The notes beneath the pieces are model-generated. The model worked only from the letters and a program-made list of their open reading frames with translations, made no database searches and was not told where the DNA came from. A stretch of 64,000 bases of DNA, taken from Achromobacter xylosoxidans A8 (GTDB lineage Bacteria; Pseudomonadota; Gammaproteobacteria; Burkholderiales; Burkholderiaceae_B). The position numbers and the translations under genes are program-made. This document shows, one piece after another, positions 8,139-17,082 of this stretch. How positions within the stretch are numbered: the first letter of the stretch is position 1; each line of letters begins with the position of its first letter. The stretch is taken from assembly GCF_000165835.1 (NCBI RefSeq), contig NC_014640.1, forward strand, positions 2,604,001 through 2,668,000, in the 5' to 3' direction.

Positions 8139-8759
8139 ATGAATGACGATATCTCCGCCTACGAACGCCAGGGCTTCGGCGCGGCCATGGCGCCCAAGCC
8201 GCCCTACGGCCTGCTGATCGTGGACCTGGTCAACGGCTTTGCCGATCCGGCGGTGTTCGGCGGCGGCAATATCCCCCAGGCTATCGAGCAGACGACGGGC
8301 CTGCTGGCGCATGCGCGCAAGCAGGGCTGGCCGGTGGCGCACAGCCGCATCGTGTTCGCCGACGACGACGCGGACCACAATATCTTCACCCTGAAGGTAC
8401 CGGGGATGCTGACCCTGAAGGAAGCCGACCACAACAGCGCCATCGTGCCGCAGCTCGCGCCCGCGGCCGGCGAACTGGTGGTGCGCAAGACGGTGCCCTC
8501 GGCGTTCTTCGGCACCAGCCTGGCGGCCTGGCTGTCGCAGCGCGGCGTGCAGACGCTGCTGGTGGCGGGCGCGGTCACCAGCGGCTGCGTGCGGGCCAGC
8601 GTGGTGGACGCCATGCAGTACGGCTTCAGGCCGCTGGTGGTGTCGGACTGCGTGGGCGACCGCGCCATCGGCCCGCATGACGCCAATCTCTTCGATATGC
8701 AACAGAAGTACGCCACCGTGTTGACGCGCGACGAGGCGGTGCGCGCCACGCAGGCCTGA
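8139..8759 (+). CDS. picF: Maleamate amidohydrolase (isochorismatase family)
   Basis: A 206-residue cysteine hydrolase of the isochorismatase family, equivalent to NicF/PicF, which converts maleamate to maleate and ammonia. The catalytic triad is in the positions known for the Bordetella enzyme: D29 (LIVDLVNGF), K117 (VVRKTVPSAF) and C150 (TSGCVRAS). AAGGAG precedes the ATG. It is the last gene of the picCEDF operon and runs into a strong bidirectional terminator. Conversion of maleate to fumarate would need a maleate isomerase, which is not in this window. Confidence 0.93.
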   Translation: MNDDISAYERQGFGAAMAPKPPYGLLIVDLVNGFADPAVFGGGNIPQAIEQTTGLLAHARKQGWPVAHSRIVFADDDADHNIFTLKVPGMLTLKEADHNSAIVPQLAPAAGELVVRKTVPSAFFGTSLAAWLSQRGVQTLLVAGAVTSGCVRASVVDAMQYGFRPLVVSDCVGDRAIGPHDANLFDMQQKYATVLTRDEAVRATQA

Positions 8760-8782
8760 GCCGGCGGCTGGCGCTTGCATAA

Positions 8783-8818
8783 AAAAAGGGTTGCGCCTCT
8801 CGCGGCGCAACCCTTTTT
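8783..8818. terminator. Bidirectional terminator between picF and the picB operon
   Basis: A 15-bp stem made of AAAAAGGGTTGCGCC and its complement around a TCTCGC loop, with A-tract on the left and T-tract on the right. It can end transcripts from both converging operons. Confidence 0.92.
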
Positions 8819-8835
8819 CATTGGCGGTCCTGCGG

Positions 8836-9354
8836 CTAGACCGGATAGACCAGATCGTTGGCCAGGATGGTGGTGTCATACACCACCTGCCGCTCCTTCA
8901 GCTTGAGCACGCCGTCCTGCCGCGTGTGGCGGTCGTAGTAGGTGCCGGCCAGGTGCAGCGTGGTGGGACCTTCGACCAGGGTCTGCATCAGCATGAACGC
9001 AGCCTGGGACTCGATCTCGCCGGCGGCGGATTCGCTGATGACGCGGGTATTGCTGACTAGGTGCAGCATGTAGCGCGGGGCGAACATCTGGGTGCGCGAG
9101 ATGGCCACGGCGCGGTCGTGCATCATGGCGCGGCCCTCGGAGTACACCAGGCCGACGGGCAGGCCCAGCTCGGCGTTCTCGCGCGCGGTGACGCGGTATA
9201 GGCCGTCCTCGGTGAAGAAGTCCGGCCAGGCCTCGACCTGGCCCGCGTCCAGGGCGGCGCAGTAGTCGGCGTGGAATTCCTCGATTTCCTGGCGTAGCGC
9301 AATGGCGCGAGCGGGGTCGATCTTGCGGGGGGAGTATTCGAATCGGGTTCTCAT
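8836..9354 (-). CDS. picB: Rieske oxygenase small (beta) subunit of 6-hydroxypicolinate oxygenase
   Basis: A 172-residue ring-hydroxylating oxygenase beta subunit of the SnoaL-like/NTF2 fold. It has no metal ligands of its own and supports the alpha-subunit trimer. Typical features are EIEEFHADYCAALDAG near residues 23-38, FFTEDGLYRV and RYMLHLVSNTRV. Length matches the usual 160-190 residues. It is the last gene of a minus-strand operon, 17 bp after the alpha subunit gene. In the JQ135 order this position is picB4; which numbered component is which was not verified. Confidence 0.87.
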   Translation of the reverse strand: MRTRFEYSPRKIDPARAIALRQEIEEFHADYCAALDAGQVEAWPDFFTEDGLYRVTARENAELGLPVGLVYSEGRAMMHDRAVAISRTQMFAPRYMLHLVSNTRVISESAAGEIESQAAFMLMQTLVEGPTTLHLAGTYYDRHTRQDGVLKLKERQVVYDTTILANDLVYPV

Positions 9355-9371
9355 GTTTCCTGGTTCCTGCC

Positions 9372-10661
9372 TCAGAAGCCCATCACGCCGCGGTAATAGC
9401 TATACATGGAGCGGATCGCGGCTTCCGAGATCAGCGTGTTGGAGGTGCCTTGCTTGCCGGATTCCAGCTTCAGCACGTTGACGTCGGTGCTGGCGCGGCG
9501 CACGCCTTCCTGCACGAACTTCATGGCTTCGTTGTCTTCCAGGCCGAGGAACCCGGCCGGGCCCATCAGGTTGCCCTGGCGCAGACGGTGGCGTTCCATC
9601 TCCGGCGTGTCGTCTTCGTAGCCGAACATGGTCCATTGCATGATCATGCTGTCGGGGCCGTTGGGCACGATCTGGCGCACGCCCAGGGTGTTCATTTCGC
9701 GCTGCACGATCAGGTTGGGCCATACCGTCTGCATGGTGACCGACCAGGGCGAATCGAACTCCTTGACGAATTCCAGGAAGCGGTCGTCCTGCAGGTGCAG
9801 GCCGTCATGGAAGGAGCGCATTTCCTTCTTGTTCTCTTCACTGACGCTGGCGTACTTGTCCTCGCTCTTGGCCGAGGCCATGGTGCCGTGGCGGCCGTGC
9901 ACCGGATCGACCAGCATGGCGGACTTGTTGCCGGCCACCAGCAGGCCGAACACCACCAGGAAAGAATGCAGCAGGGTCGCGTGGTACGGGTCCTTCAGGT
10001 TCTCGTGGTACATCTTCCAGTTGCACGGCAGCTCGTTGCGGTAGTAGCCGTGGATCTTGAGCTTCTTGCCCGGGAAGACCGTGTCGAAGTCGGCAAGGAT
10101 CTCGGGCGTCAGGTATTCCTCGATCGGTTCGACCTCATCGCTGTAGGACGCGAAGATGACGCCGTTGCGCGTGGTGACGCGCAGCTTGCGCAGGCCGTGC
10201 TCTTCGTTCTTGAAGTCCTTGGGCATGCCGCCCTCGCGGTTCACGCCGCGCTTGAACGGGATGCCCTGCAGATTGCCCTTCAGGTCGTAGGACCACTGAT
10301 GATACGGGCAGACGAATTCCTTGGCGTTGCCCTGGCTGTTGCGGCAGAACTCCGCGCCGCGGTGGGCGCAGCGGTTTTCGAAGACATTGACCGAGCCGTC
10401 TTCGGCGCGCGACACCACTACCGGGGTCGGGCCGACGTAGGACCGCTTGTAGTCGCCCGGATTGGGCAGTTCGGCTTCCAGGGCCACGTAGTTCCAGGTC
10501 TTGCCGCGGAAGATCTTGTCCACTTCCTGGTCGTAGACGGCGCGGCTGGTGTAGACCCAGTCCGGAATGTAGTGCAGCGCGTCTTCCGGCCAAATACAGT
10601 CAGCCAGGGCGGCGTCCTTGGACGCCACCGTGAGGCCGATGACGGTTTGTGATTGATACAT
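9372..10661 (-). CDS. picB: Rieske oxygenase large (alpha) subunit of 6-hydroxypicolinate oxygenase
   Basis: A 429-residue Rieske non-haem iron oxygenase alpha subunit. The [2Fe-2S] Rieske ligands are C98, H100 (CAHRGAEFC) and C118, H121 (CPYHQWSYD). The mononuclear iron site is NLKDPYHATLLH with D224 bridging and H227/H232 as ligands. In the picolinate pathway the PicB complex hydroxylates 6-hydroxypicolinate at C3. It is upstream of the beta subunit and downstream of the dedicated reductase and ferredoxin, so all four components are encoded together. Positionally it corresponds to picB3. A benzoate- or salicylate-type substrate cannot be excluded from the sequence alone. Confidence 0.9.
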   Translation of the reverse strand: MYQSQTVIGLTVASKDAALADCIWPEDALHYIPDWVYTSRAVYDQEVDKIFRGKTWNYVALEAELPNPGDYKRSYVGPTPVVVSRAEDGSVNVFENRCAHRGAEFCRNSQGNAKEFVCPYHQWSYDLKGNLQGIPFKRGVNREGGMPKDFKNEEHGLRKLRVTTRNGVIFASYSDEVEPIEEYLTPEILADFDTVFPGKKLKIHGYYRNELPCNWKMYHENLKDPYHATLLHSFLVVFGLLVAGNKSAMLVDPVHGRHGTMASAKSEDKYASVSEENKKEMRSFHDGLHLQDDRFLEFVKEFDSPWSVTMQTVWPNLIVQREMNTLGVRQIVPNGPDSMIMQWTMFGYEDDTPEMERHRLRQGNLMGPAGFLGLEDNEAMKFVQEGVRRASTDVNVLKLESGKQGTSNTLISEAAIRSMYSYYRGVMGF

Positions 10662-10697
10662 GAAAAGCTCCTGTCGATGCGGGGGCGGTAATGCGTT

Positions 10698-11996
10698 TCA
10701 GGACGTGGCGGCGCTTTGCTGGCAGGCCTTCACCAATGGCTTGAGCGCCACGGATTCGTCGGCATAGCGCTGCGGGTCGATGGCTATGCCTTGTTCGAAC
10801 AGCACGCGCAGCTGGCGCAGGTCGCCGCCGGCGTTGATGGCGATGGCGTGCACCGGCACGCCGTTGCGGTGGCCCAGCCAGATGAACTTGGGCGCCTCGG
10901 CCTGGACCTGGGGAATGCCACGGCAGGCATAGACCAGGTCCGGCTGGGGCAGGCCCAGCATCTGCACGTTGCAGCCGTATTGATCGGTCCAGAACCAGGG
11001 GTAGGGCTCGGCGGGCGCGGGCCGCTCCAGCATGCCGGCCGCGGCCGCGCGCGCCTGCTCATTGGCGTTCTGCCAGGACTCCAGCCGCAGCGCCATGTTC
11101 AGGTGGCGGCGGTGCTGGCTGGCGCAATCGCCAGCCGCGTAAATATAGGGATCGCTGCTGCGGCAGGCGGCGTCCACCGCGATGCCGCCGTTGGCCGGGT
11201 CCAGCGCCAGGCCGGCCTGGCCGGCCAGCGAGACTTCCGGCACGAGGCCGATGGCTACCACCACGACGTCGGCCTCTATCGGGGAGGCGTCCTGCAGTTC
11301 TATCGTGAAGCGCGCCTGATGCCGGACCGCGTCGTCCGCATGAGGCTGCCAGTCGCTGCGGGCGATCCGCGCGCCCAGGCGCAAGTCCACGCCGGCATGG
11401 CGGACGCGTTCGGCCAGCCAATCCGACAGCGCCGGGGGCAGCACCCGTTCCAGCAGGCGCGGTGCGCTTTCCAGGACGGTGACCGCGGCGCCCAGGGCGC
11501 GCGCGGTGGACGCCACCTCCAGGCCGAGGAAGCCGCCGCCGATGACGGCGACGCGCGCCTGCGGCGTGAGGCTGGCGCGCAGCGCGGCGGCGTCATCCAG
11601 CGTTCTGATGTAGTGCACCCCCGGCGTGCCGCGCGGCAGGCTGGGCAGTTCGCGCGCGCGGCCGCCGGTGGCGAGCAGGCAGCGGCTGTAGGGGAGGGCG
11701 CTGCCGTCGGCCAGCCGGACCAGGCGGCGAGCGGCGTCGATGGCCTGTGCTTCGGTGCCGGTCAGCAGTGTGATGCGCTGCTGTACGTAGAAGTCGCTGG
11801 CATGCACCGCCGTCTGGCCGTGCGCGTCGGCCGCCTGCAGCACGGCCTTGGACAGCGGCGGGCGCTCGTAGGGCGCATGCGCTTCCTGGCCGATCAGCGT
11901 GATGGGGCCGTCGTGGCCCAGGTCGCGCAGCGTGGCGGCCGCCACCGCGCCGGTCTGGCCGGCGCCGATGATGAGGATCGGATCTGCGTCGGCCAT
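10698..11996 (-). CDS. picB: NAD(P)H:ferredoxin reductase of the PicB oxygenase
   Basis: A 432-residue FAD-dependent ferredoxin reductase of the BphA4/toluene-dioxygenase type. The FAD-binding loop IIGAGQTGAVAA is at about residues 8-19, and the NAD(P)H-binding loop VIGGGFLGLEVAS is in the middle. The FAD-contact motif YAAGDCAS follows, and a C-terminal reductase domain begins near PYPWFWTDQYG. The start at 11996 lies 2 bp after the ferredoxin stop codon and excludes a spurious 44-residue extension. It passes electrons from NADH to the Rieske ferredoxin encoded just upstream. Positionally it is picB2. Confidence 0.88.
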   Translation of the reverse strand: MADADPILIIGAGQTGAVAAATLRDLGHDGPITLIGQEAHAPYERPPLSKAVLQAADAHGQTAVHASDFYVQQRITLLTGTEAQAIDAARRLVRLADGSALPYSRCLLATGGRARELPSLPRGTPGVHYIRTLDDAAALRASLTPQARVAVIGGGFLGLEVASTARALGAAVTVLESAPRLLERVLPPALSDWLAERVRHAGVDLRLGARIARSDWQPHADDAVRHQARFTIELQDASPIEADVVVVAIGLVPEVSLAGQAGLALDPANGGIAVDAACRSSDPYIYAAGDCASQHRRHLNMALRLESWQNANEQARAAAAGMLERPAPAEPYPWFWTDQYGCNVQMLGLPQPDLVYACRGIPQVQAEAPKFIWLGHRNGVPVHAIAINAGGDLRQLRVLFEQGIAIDPQRYADESVALKPLVKACQQSAATS

Positions 11997-11998
11997 GG

Positions 11999-12313
11999 TC
12001 AGCCTTGCAGGTTGGCGTAGATATCCTGGCCTTCGACCTTGACCGGATAGACGCGGATGCCGCTGGTGGCGGGCGCGCACATGGCCTGGCCCGTGCGGAT
12101 GTCGAACCTGGCCTGGTGCAGCGGGCATTCGATGCAGCCGTCTTCCAGATAGCCGTCGGACAGCAGCGCGTAGGCGTGGGTACAGACGTTGTCGGAGGCG
12201 TAGAACTCGCCTTCGCTGCGATACAGCGCAAGCTGCTTTTCGCCGGCCGCGACGGGGATCACCTCGTCGTCGTCGGTCAGTTGGTCGGTAGAGGCAATGC
12301 GGATCCAGTTCAT
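11999..12313 (-). CDS. picB: Rieske-type ferredoxin of the PicB oxygenase
   Basis: A 104-residue soluble Rieske ferredoxin. The cluster ligands are in CTHAYALL and CECPLHQARFD-type motifs (C-x-H, then C-x2-H, seen as VCTHAY and CPLHQA). Length is normal for a bph/car-type ferredoxin. It is first gene of the minus-strand oxygenase operon, with two PicR-type operators starting 13 bp upstream of its ATG. It shuttles electrons from the reductase to the alpha subunit. Positionally it is picB1. Confidence 0.9.
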   Translation of the reverse strand: MNWIRIASTDQLTDDDEVIPVAAGEKQLALYRSEGEFYASDNVCTHAYALLSDGYLEDGCIECPLHQARFDIRTGQAMCAPATSGIRVYPVKVEGQDIYANLQG

Positions 12314-12326
12314 ATCAACTCGCTCG

Positions 12327-12360
12327 TCAGTATGCTGAGTAATTGTCGTCAGTGTACTGC
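12327..12360. promoter_or_regulatory. Two PicR-type operators before the picB operon
   Basis: TCAGTATGCTGA (12327-12338) and TCAGTGTACTGC (12349-12360) are centred 22 bp apart on one face of the helix, immediately upstream of the ferredoxin gene. Between these and the dctP promoter, 12361-12579 shows nothing I can assign. Confidence 0.75.
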
Positions 12361-12579
12361 CTAAAAAAACAAGTCAGGAGCTAGGGATTTCCCCGACAGG
12401 CGGCAGGTCGGAAGGCGGCGGAGCGGGCCTATTATGCACGCCGCTTGCGGCCCGCGACTGTGGTCGGCCGCTATATGTAAGGAGTACCCCCAAACAGTCG
12501 TCGGGCCAATGGAAAAATTTCGTCGAAATGAGTGGAAACCCAGGCGTTACGCGGGTGTCGGCAGTGGGGATTTACCTTG

Positions 12580-12630
12580 TTGACACTCAAAATTACTGTC
12601 AGTATGCTGATCAACAATTCAGTGTGCTAA
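12580..12630 (+). promoter_or_regulatory. dctP/picA promoter with two PicR-type operators
   Basis: TTGACA (12580-12585), a 17-bp spacer and TATGCT (12603-12608) form a near-consensus sigma-70 promoter. The operator TCAGTATGCTGA (12599-12610) covers the -10, and a second, TCAGTGTGCTAA (12619-12630), lies at about +5 to +16. Repressor bound here would block polymerase directly. The start codon of dctP is 88 bp beyond the second site. Confidence 0.8.
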
Positions 12631-12717
12631 CGTTTTTTTTCGGATGTACGCGAGTGGCGTTGGCATGAGTTGAGGCGGGTCCAAGGGGACTCAATCGAAC
12701 CAGATCGGGAGCAATGA

Positions 12718-13821
12718 ATGCAACGACGCCGTTTCCTCGCACAAGCCGCCGGCGCAGCCGGCGCGGGCCTAGCCACTGTCGGCATGCCTGCCATCGCGCA
12801 ATCCGCGCCGTCGGTGCGCTGGCGCATGTCCACCAGCTGGCCCAAGAGCCTGGACACCATCTACGGCTCGGCCGAGGATCTCTGCAAGCGCGTGGCGCAA
12901 CTGACCGAAGGCAAGTTCGAGATCCGCGCGTTTCCCGGCGGTGAACTGGTGCCTGCCGCGCAGAACATGGACGCGGTCAGCAACGGCACGGTGGAATGCA
13001 ATCACGTGCTGAGCACGGCCTACATCGGCAAGAACACCGCGCTGACCTTCGACACCGGCCTGTCCTTCGGCCTGAGCGCCCGCCAGCACAACGCCTGGAT
13101 CCACTACGGCGGCGGCCTGGCGATGCTGCGCGCCCTCTATAAGAAGTACAACATCGTCAACCACGTCTGTGGCAACGTCGGTGTGCAGATGGGCGGCTGG
13201 TACCGCAAGGAGATCAAGTCGGTCGCCGACCTGAAGGGCCTGAACATGCGCATCGGCGGCATCGGCGGCATGGTGCTGTCCAAGCTGGGCGCGGTGCCGC
13301 AGCAGATTCCGCCGGGCGACATCTATCCGGCGCTGGAAAAGGGCACCATCGACGCGGCCGAATGGATCGGCCCCTACGATGACGAGAAGCTGGGCTTCAA
13401 CAAGGTGGCGCCGTACTACTACTCGCCGGGCTGGTTCGAAGGCAGCGCGTCCATCACCAGCATGGTGCATGACAAGGCCTGGGAGGCCTTGCCCCCGGCC
13501 TACCAGGCCGCGTTCGAGGCAGCGGCCGGCGAACAGACCATGCGCATGCTGGCCCACTATGATGCGCGCAATCCGCTGGCGCTGCGCAAGCTGATCGCCG
13601 GCGGCGCCAAGGTCAGTTTCTTCCCCAAGGAAGTGATGGACGCGGCGTACAACGCCTCGCAGGAACTGTGGACCGAGCTTTCGGCCAAGAACCCCGACTT
13701 TGCCGCGATCTTCCCCGACTGGAAGAAATTCCAGGCCGAGCAGGCGGGCTGGTTCCGCGTGGCCGAAAGCCCGCTGGACAACTACACCTTCGCCGCCGTG
13801 GCGAAGGCCCAGGCCAAGTAA
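12718..13821 (+). CDS. dctP: TRAP transporter substrate-binding protein (DctP/TakP type)
   Basis: A 367-residue periplasmic receptor of a TRAP carboxylate transporter. The N-terminus QRRRFL plus an alanine-rich hydrophobic stretch ending in PAIAQ is a twin-arginine-like signal peptide. The mature part has the DctP fold, with WIGPYDDEKLGF near residue 220, typical of the TakP alpha-keto-acid subgroup. It is first gene after the PicR-controlled promoter and is followed 23 bp on by picA. The membrane subunits of a TRAP system are 7 kb downstream (21040-23327). Picolinate or a related pyridine carboxylate is the likely ligand, inferred from context. Confidence 0.87.
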   Translation: MQRRRFLAQAAGAAGAGLATVGMPAIAQSAPSVRWRMSTSWPKSLDTIYGSAEDLCKRVAQLTEGKFEIRAFPGGELVPAAQNMDAVSNGTVECNHVLSTAYIGKNTALTFDTGLSFGLSARQHNAWIHYGGGLAMLRALYKKYNIVNHVCGNVGVQMGGWYRKEIKSVADLKGLNMRIGGIGGMVLSKLGAVPQQIPPGDIYPALEKGTIDAAEWIGPYDDEKLGFNKVAPYYYSPGWFEGSASITSMVHDKAWEALPPAYQAAFEAAAGEQTMRMLAHYDARNPLALRKLIAGGAKVSFFPKEVMDAAYNASQELWTELSAKNPDFAAIFPDWKKFQAEQAGWFRVAESPLDNYTFAAVAKAQAK

Positions 13822-13844
13822 CAAGCAGGAGACAAAGGGTAGTC

Positions 13845-16247
13845 ATGACGACAGCAAACGCCGATACGCACGGCCGGCCAGGCAAGCCGCAGGGAGTGGG
13901 CGCGCGGGTGCCGCGCAAGGAGGACGCGCGCCATCTGCACGGCAAGGGCAATTTCGTGGCCGACATGGCCATGCCCGGGCTTAGCGAGGTGGCCTTCCTG
14001 CGCAGTCCGCTGGCGCATGCGCGCATCGCCTCGGTGCGCGTGGCCGAGCAGATCGCGGACAAGGCGTTTGTGCGCCAGGCCATGGCCGACGCGCGCGACA
14101 TCGTGGCCGATTCCACGCTGCCCAGCTATCAGGTCTCGGCCCAGCCGCCGCTGGCCTCGGGCAAGGTGCGCTTCGTGGGCGAGCCCATCGCCATGGTGTT
14201 CGCGCCGACCCGCGCCGAAGCCGAAGACTACGCCGAGCTGATCGAGGTCGACTATGACGACCTGCCCGTGTATGCGGACGTGGTCAGCGCGCAGGCCGCC
14301 CAGGGCGATTTCGTGCACGAGCAATGGCGCGACAACGTCTTCGTCACGCTCAATGTCGACAAGCAATTCGATGAACTTGCGGCGCAGGCGGATGTGGTCG
14401 TGCGCCGCAAGATCGACCTGTCGCGCCAGTGCATGGTGCCGATGGAAGGCAAGGCGGTGCTGGCCTACTGGGATCACCAGGCCGACCAGCTGGTGGTGGT
14501 CAGCGCGACCCAGGTGCCGCACATGATCCGCAGCGTGCTGGCCCAGTGCCTGGACCTGGAGCAGGGCCGCGTGCGGGTGGTGTCGCCGGACGTGGGCGGG
14601 GCTTTCGGCTACAAGTGCGTGCTGCAGCAGGAAGAACTGTGCGTGGCCTGGCTGGCCAAGACTTTCAAGAAACCGTTTCGCTTCATTGAAGATCGCCGCG
14701 AGCACCTGACCGCGGGCGCCAATTCGCGCGAGCACCATTATGAAATGGTGGCCTACGCCGACCGCCGCGGCAAGCTGCTGGCGCTGGACGCCAAGATCAC
14801 CATCGACGGCGGGGCCTATTCGGTCTGGCCGTTCACCATCGGCCTGGAACCGGGTCAGGCCATCGGCAATCTGCCGGGGCCGTACGCCTTCAAGGGCTAT
14901 CGCTGCGTGACGCGGGCGGTGGCCACCAACAAGCCGGGCTTCGTGCCCTATCGCGGCGTGGCGCGCACCGGCGTCTGCTTCGCCATCGAACTGACGATGG
15001 ACGCGATCGCCCGCGAGGTCGGGCGCGAACCCTGGGAAGTCCGCCAGGAGAACCTGGTGCAGGGCGAGCAGATGCCCTATGTCAACGTCACCGGCAAGCA
15101 TCTGGACAGCGGCGACTATCCGGCCAGCCTGCAACAGGCCATGGACATGATAGGCGTGGACGCCATCCGCGAGCGCCAGCGCCAGGGCGAAGCCGACGGC
15201 CGCCTCATCGGCGTGGGCCTGGCGACGTACACCGAGCAGGCCGCTCACGGCACTTCGGTGTTCGCGGCCTGGGGCACGCCCGTGATTCCGGGCTTCGACC
15301 AGGCCACGGCGCGAGTCACGCCAGACGGCGGGCTGGAACTGCGGGTCGGCGTGCATTCGCACGGACAGGGCATGGAAACCACTTTCGCCCAGATCGCCAA
15401 CGAGATCCTGGGCGTGGACGTGGCCAGCATCAAGCTGCTGCACGGCGATACCGGGCAGACGCCATTCTCCACCGGGACCTACGCTTCGCGTTCGCTGGTG
15501 ATGTCCGGCGGCGCCGTGTCGCAGGCCTGCAAGCGCCTGTTGCCGCGGCTCACGCATATCGGCGCGCATCTGTTGCAGGCCGATCCGGCCAATGTGGCCT
15601 GGAATGGCGACCGCCTGGAAGCGGGCGGCAAGTCGGTGTCGGTCAAGGACGTGGCCGACGCCTGGTATCTGCGGCCGCAATTGTTGCCGTCCGACGTGGA
15701 CCCCAGCGGCCTGGAAGTCACCGTGGGCTACAAGCCCAAGGTCGATACCGGCTGTTTCACCTATGCCACCCATGCGGCGGTGGTGGCGGTGGATCCGGGC
15801 ACTGGCGGCGTGGAGATCCTGGATTATGTGGTGGTGGAGGACTGCGGCACCATGATCAACCCCATGGTGGTCGAAGGCCAGACCATAGGCGGCGTGGCCC
15901 AGGGCATAGGCACCGCCTTCTACGAGGAAACGCCTTACGACGACAATGGCCAGCCGCTGGCCTCGACCCTGGCGGACTACATGCTGCCGGGGGCCACCGA
16001 AGTCCCCAATATGCGCCTGCACCATTTCGAGACGCCGTCGCCGCACACGGAATTCGGCGCCAAGGGCATGGGCGAGGGCGGCGCCATCGCGCCGCCGGCG
16101 GTGCTGTTCAACGCGGTCAACGACGCCTTGCGTCCGCTGGGCGCGGCCGAACTGCTGCGCACGCCGCTGTCGCCGACCCGGGTGCTGGCCGCCATCGCAG
16201 AGGGCAGCCGCAAGACCGCAACCGTTGCCGCGGAGGTGACGGCATGA
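13845..16247 (+). CDS. picA: Molybdenum hydroxylase large subunit (picolinate dehydrogenase)
   Basis: An 800-residue xanthine-dehydrogenase-family subunit that binds molybdopterin cytosine dinucleotide. Cofactor-binding segments are GGAFGYKCVLQQEE (about residue 248), ARTGVCFAIE and, near residue 738, GAKGMGEGGAIAPP, whose Glu is the catalytic base of the family. PicA hydroxylates picolinate at C6 with water as oxygen source. The ATG at 13845 is chosen over a longer frame that would overlap dctP; AGGAGA lies a little further upstream. The next gene overlaps by ATGA. Nicotinate, isoquinoline and CO dehydrogenases share this fold, so substrate rests on the cluster. Confidence 0.9.
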   Translation: MTTANADTHGRPGKPQGVGARVPRKEDARHLHGKGNFVADMAMPGLSEVAFLRSPLAHARIASVRVAEQIADKAFVRQAMADARDIVADSTLPSYQVSAQPPLASGKVRFVGEPIAMVFAPTRAEAEDYAELIEVDYDDLPVYADVVSAQAAQGDFVHEQWRDNVFVTLNVDKQFDELAAQADVVVRRKIDLSRQCMVPMEGKAVLAYWDHQADQLVVVSATQVPHMIRSVLAQCLDLEQGRVRVVSPDVGGAFGYKCVLQQEELCVAWLAKTFKKPFRFIEDRREHLTAGANSREHHYEMVAYADRRGKLLALDAKITIDGGAYSVWPFTIGLEPGQAIGNLPGPYAFKGYRCVTRAVATNKPGFVPYRGVARTGVCFAIELTMDAIAREVGREPWEVRQENLVQGEQMPYVNVTGKHLDSGDYPASLQQAMDMIGVDAIRERQRQGEADGRLIGVGLATYTEQAAHGTSVFAAWGTPVIPGFDQATARVTPDGGLELRVGVHSHGQGMETTFAQIANEILGVDVASIKLLHGDTGQTPFSTGTYASRSLVMSGGAVSQACKRLLPRLTHIGAHLLQADPANVAWNGDRLEAGGKSVSVKDVADAWYLRPQLLPSDVDPSGLEVTVGYKPKVDTGCFTYATHAAVVAVDPGTGGVEILDYVVVEDCGTMINPMVVEGQTIGGVAQGIGTAFYEETPYDDNGQPLASTLADYMLPGATEVPNMRLHHFETPSPHTEFGAKGMGEGGAIAPPAVLFNAVNDALRPLGAAELLRTPLSPTRVLAAIAEGSRKTATVAAEVTA

Positions 16248-17071
16248 AGGCGGCCGCATTCGAATACACCCGTCCGGATACGCTGCAGGACGCCTTGCGG
16301 GCGCTGCGCGGGCATGAAGGCCGCGCCAAGCTCATGGCCGGCGGCCAATCGCTGGGACCGATGCTGAACCTGCGCCTGGCGCGTCCGCCGGTCGTCATCG
16401 ATATTTCCGGCCTGTCCGAGCTGCGCACGGTCTCGCGCAAGGACGGCAAGCTGCGCGTGGGCGCGGCCGTGACCCATGCCGAGATCGAGGACGGCGTGCA
16501 CGAACTGCTGCGCGGAACGCCCTTGCAGCAAGTGGCCCCTGGCATTGCCTATCGCGCCATCCGCAACCGCGGCACGCTGGGCGGCAGCCTGGCGCATGCC
16601 GATCCGGCGGCCGACTGGGTGCTGACCGTGGTCGGCCTGGGCGCGACGCTGGAGATCGCGGGGCCGGACGGCGTGCGCATGCTGCCGGCGGAAGACTACA
16701 TGCAGGGCGCCTACACCACCGGGTTGCGCGAAGACGAGCTGATCGCCGCCGTGCACATACCGGAAGCCGGGCCGCAGGCGCGCTGGGGCTATTACAAGTT
16801 CTGCCGCAAGACTGGCGAGTTCGCCGAGGCCAGTTGCGCCGCCTGGTTCGATCCGTCTGCGAAGACGGCGCGCATCGCGGTGGGGGCCCTGGACGGCGCG
16901 CCCAGACTGCTGCCCCAACTGGCCGCGCGCATCGCGCAGCAGGGCCTGGCGGGCCTGGACGAGACGCTGCTGGCCAGCGAGCTGGCCGGCGTCATGCAGG
17001 ACAAGGACGAACACCATCGCAAGCTGCACGGGACCGCGGTAACGCGCTGCCTGGCGCAGGCTCTGGGTTGA
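16244..17071 (+). CDS. picA: Molybdenum hydroxylase FAD-binding (medium) subunit
   Basis: A 275-residue CoxM-type FAD subunit that carries electrons from the iron-sulfur subunit. FAD-binding motifs AGGQSLGPMLNLRLA (about residues 31-45) and NRGTLGGSLAHADPAADW (about 108-125) are intact, followed by the CO_deh_flav_C domain. The start codon overlaps the stop of the large-subunit gene by 4 bp, indicating coupled synthesis. No [4Fe-4S] insertion of the 4-hydroxybenzoyl-CoA-reductase kind is present. Confidence 0.9.
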   Translation: MKAAAFEYTRPDTLQDALRALRGHEGRAKLMAGGQSLGPMLNLRLARPPVVIDISGLSELRTVSRKDGKLRVGAAVTHAEIEDGVHELLRGTPLQQVAPGIAYRAIRNRGTLGGSLAHADPAADWVLTVVGLGATLEIAGPDGVRMLPAEDYMQGAYTTGLREDELIAAVHIPEAGPQARWGYYKFCRKTGEFAEASCAAWFDPSAKTARIAVGALDGAPRLLPQLAARIAQQGLAGLDETLLASELAGVMQDKDEHHRKLHGTAVTRCLAQALG

Positions 17072-17082
17072 CAGGAATGACC

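Noticed and set aside
2198..8759. Nicotinate degradation cluster (nicRXDF)
   Set aside because: The lower pathway is shared, but there is no NicC-type flavin monooxygenase, whereas a decarboxylase of the resorcylate type and a four-component Rieske oxygenase are present in picolinate-cluster order.
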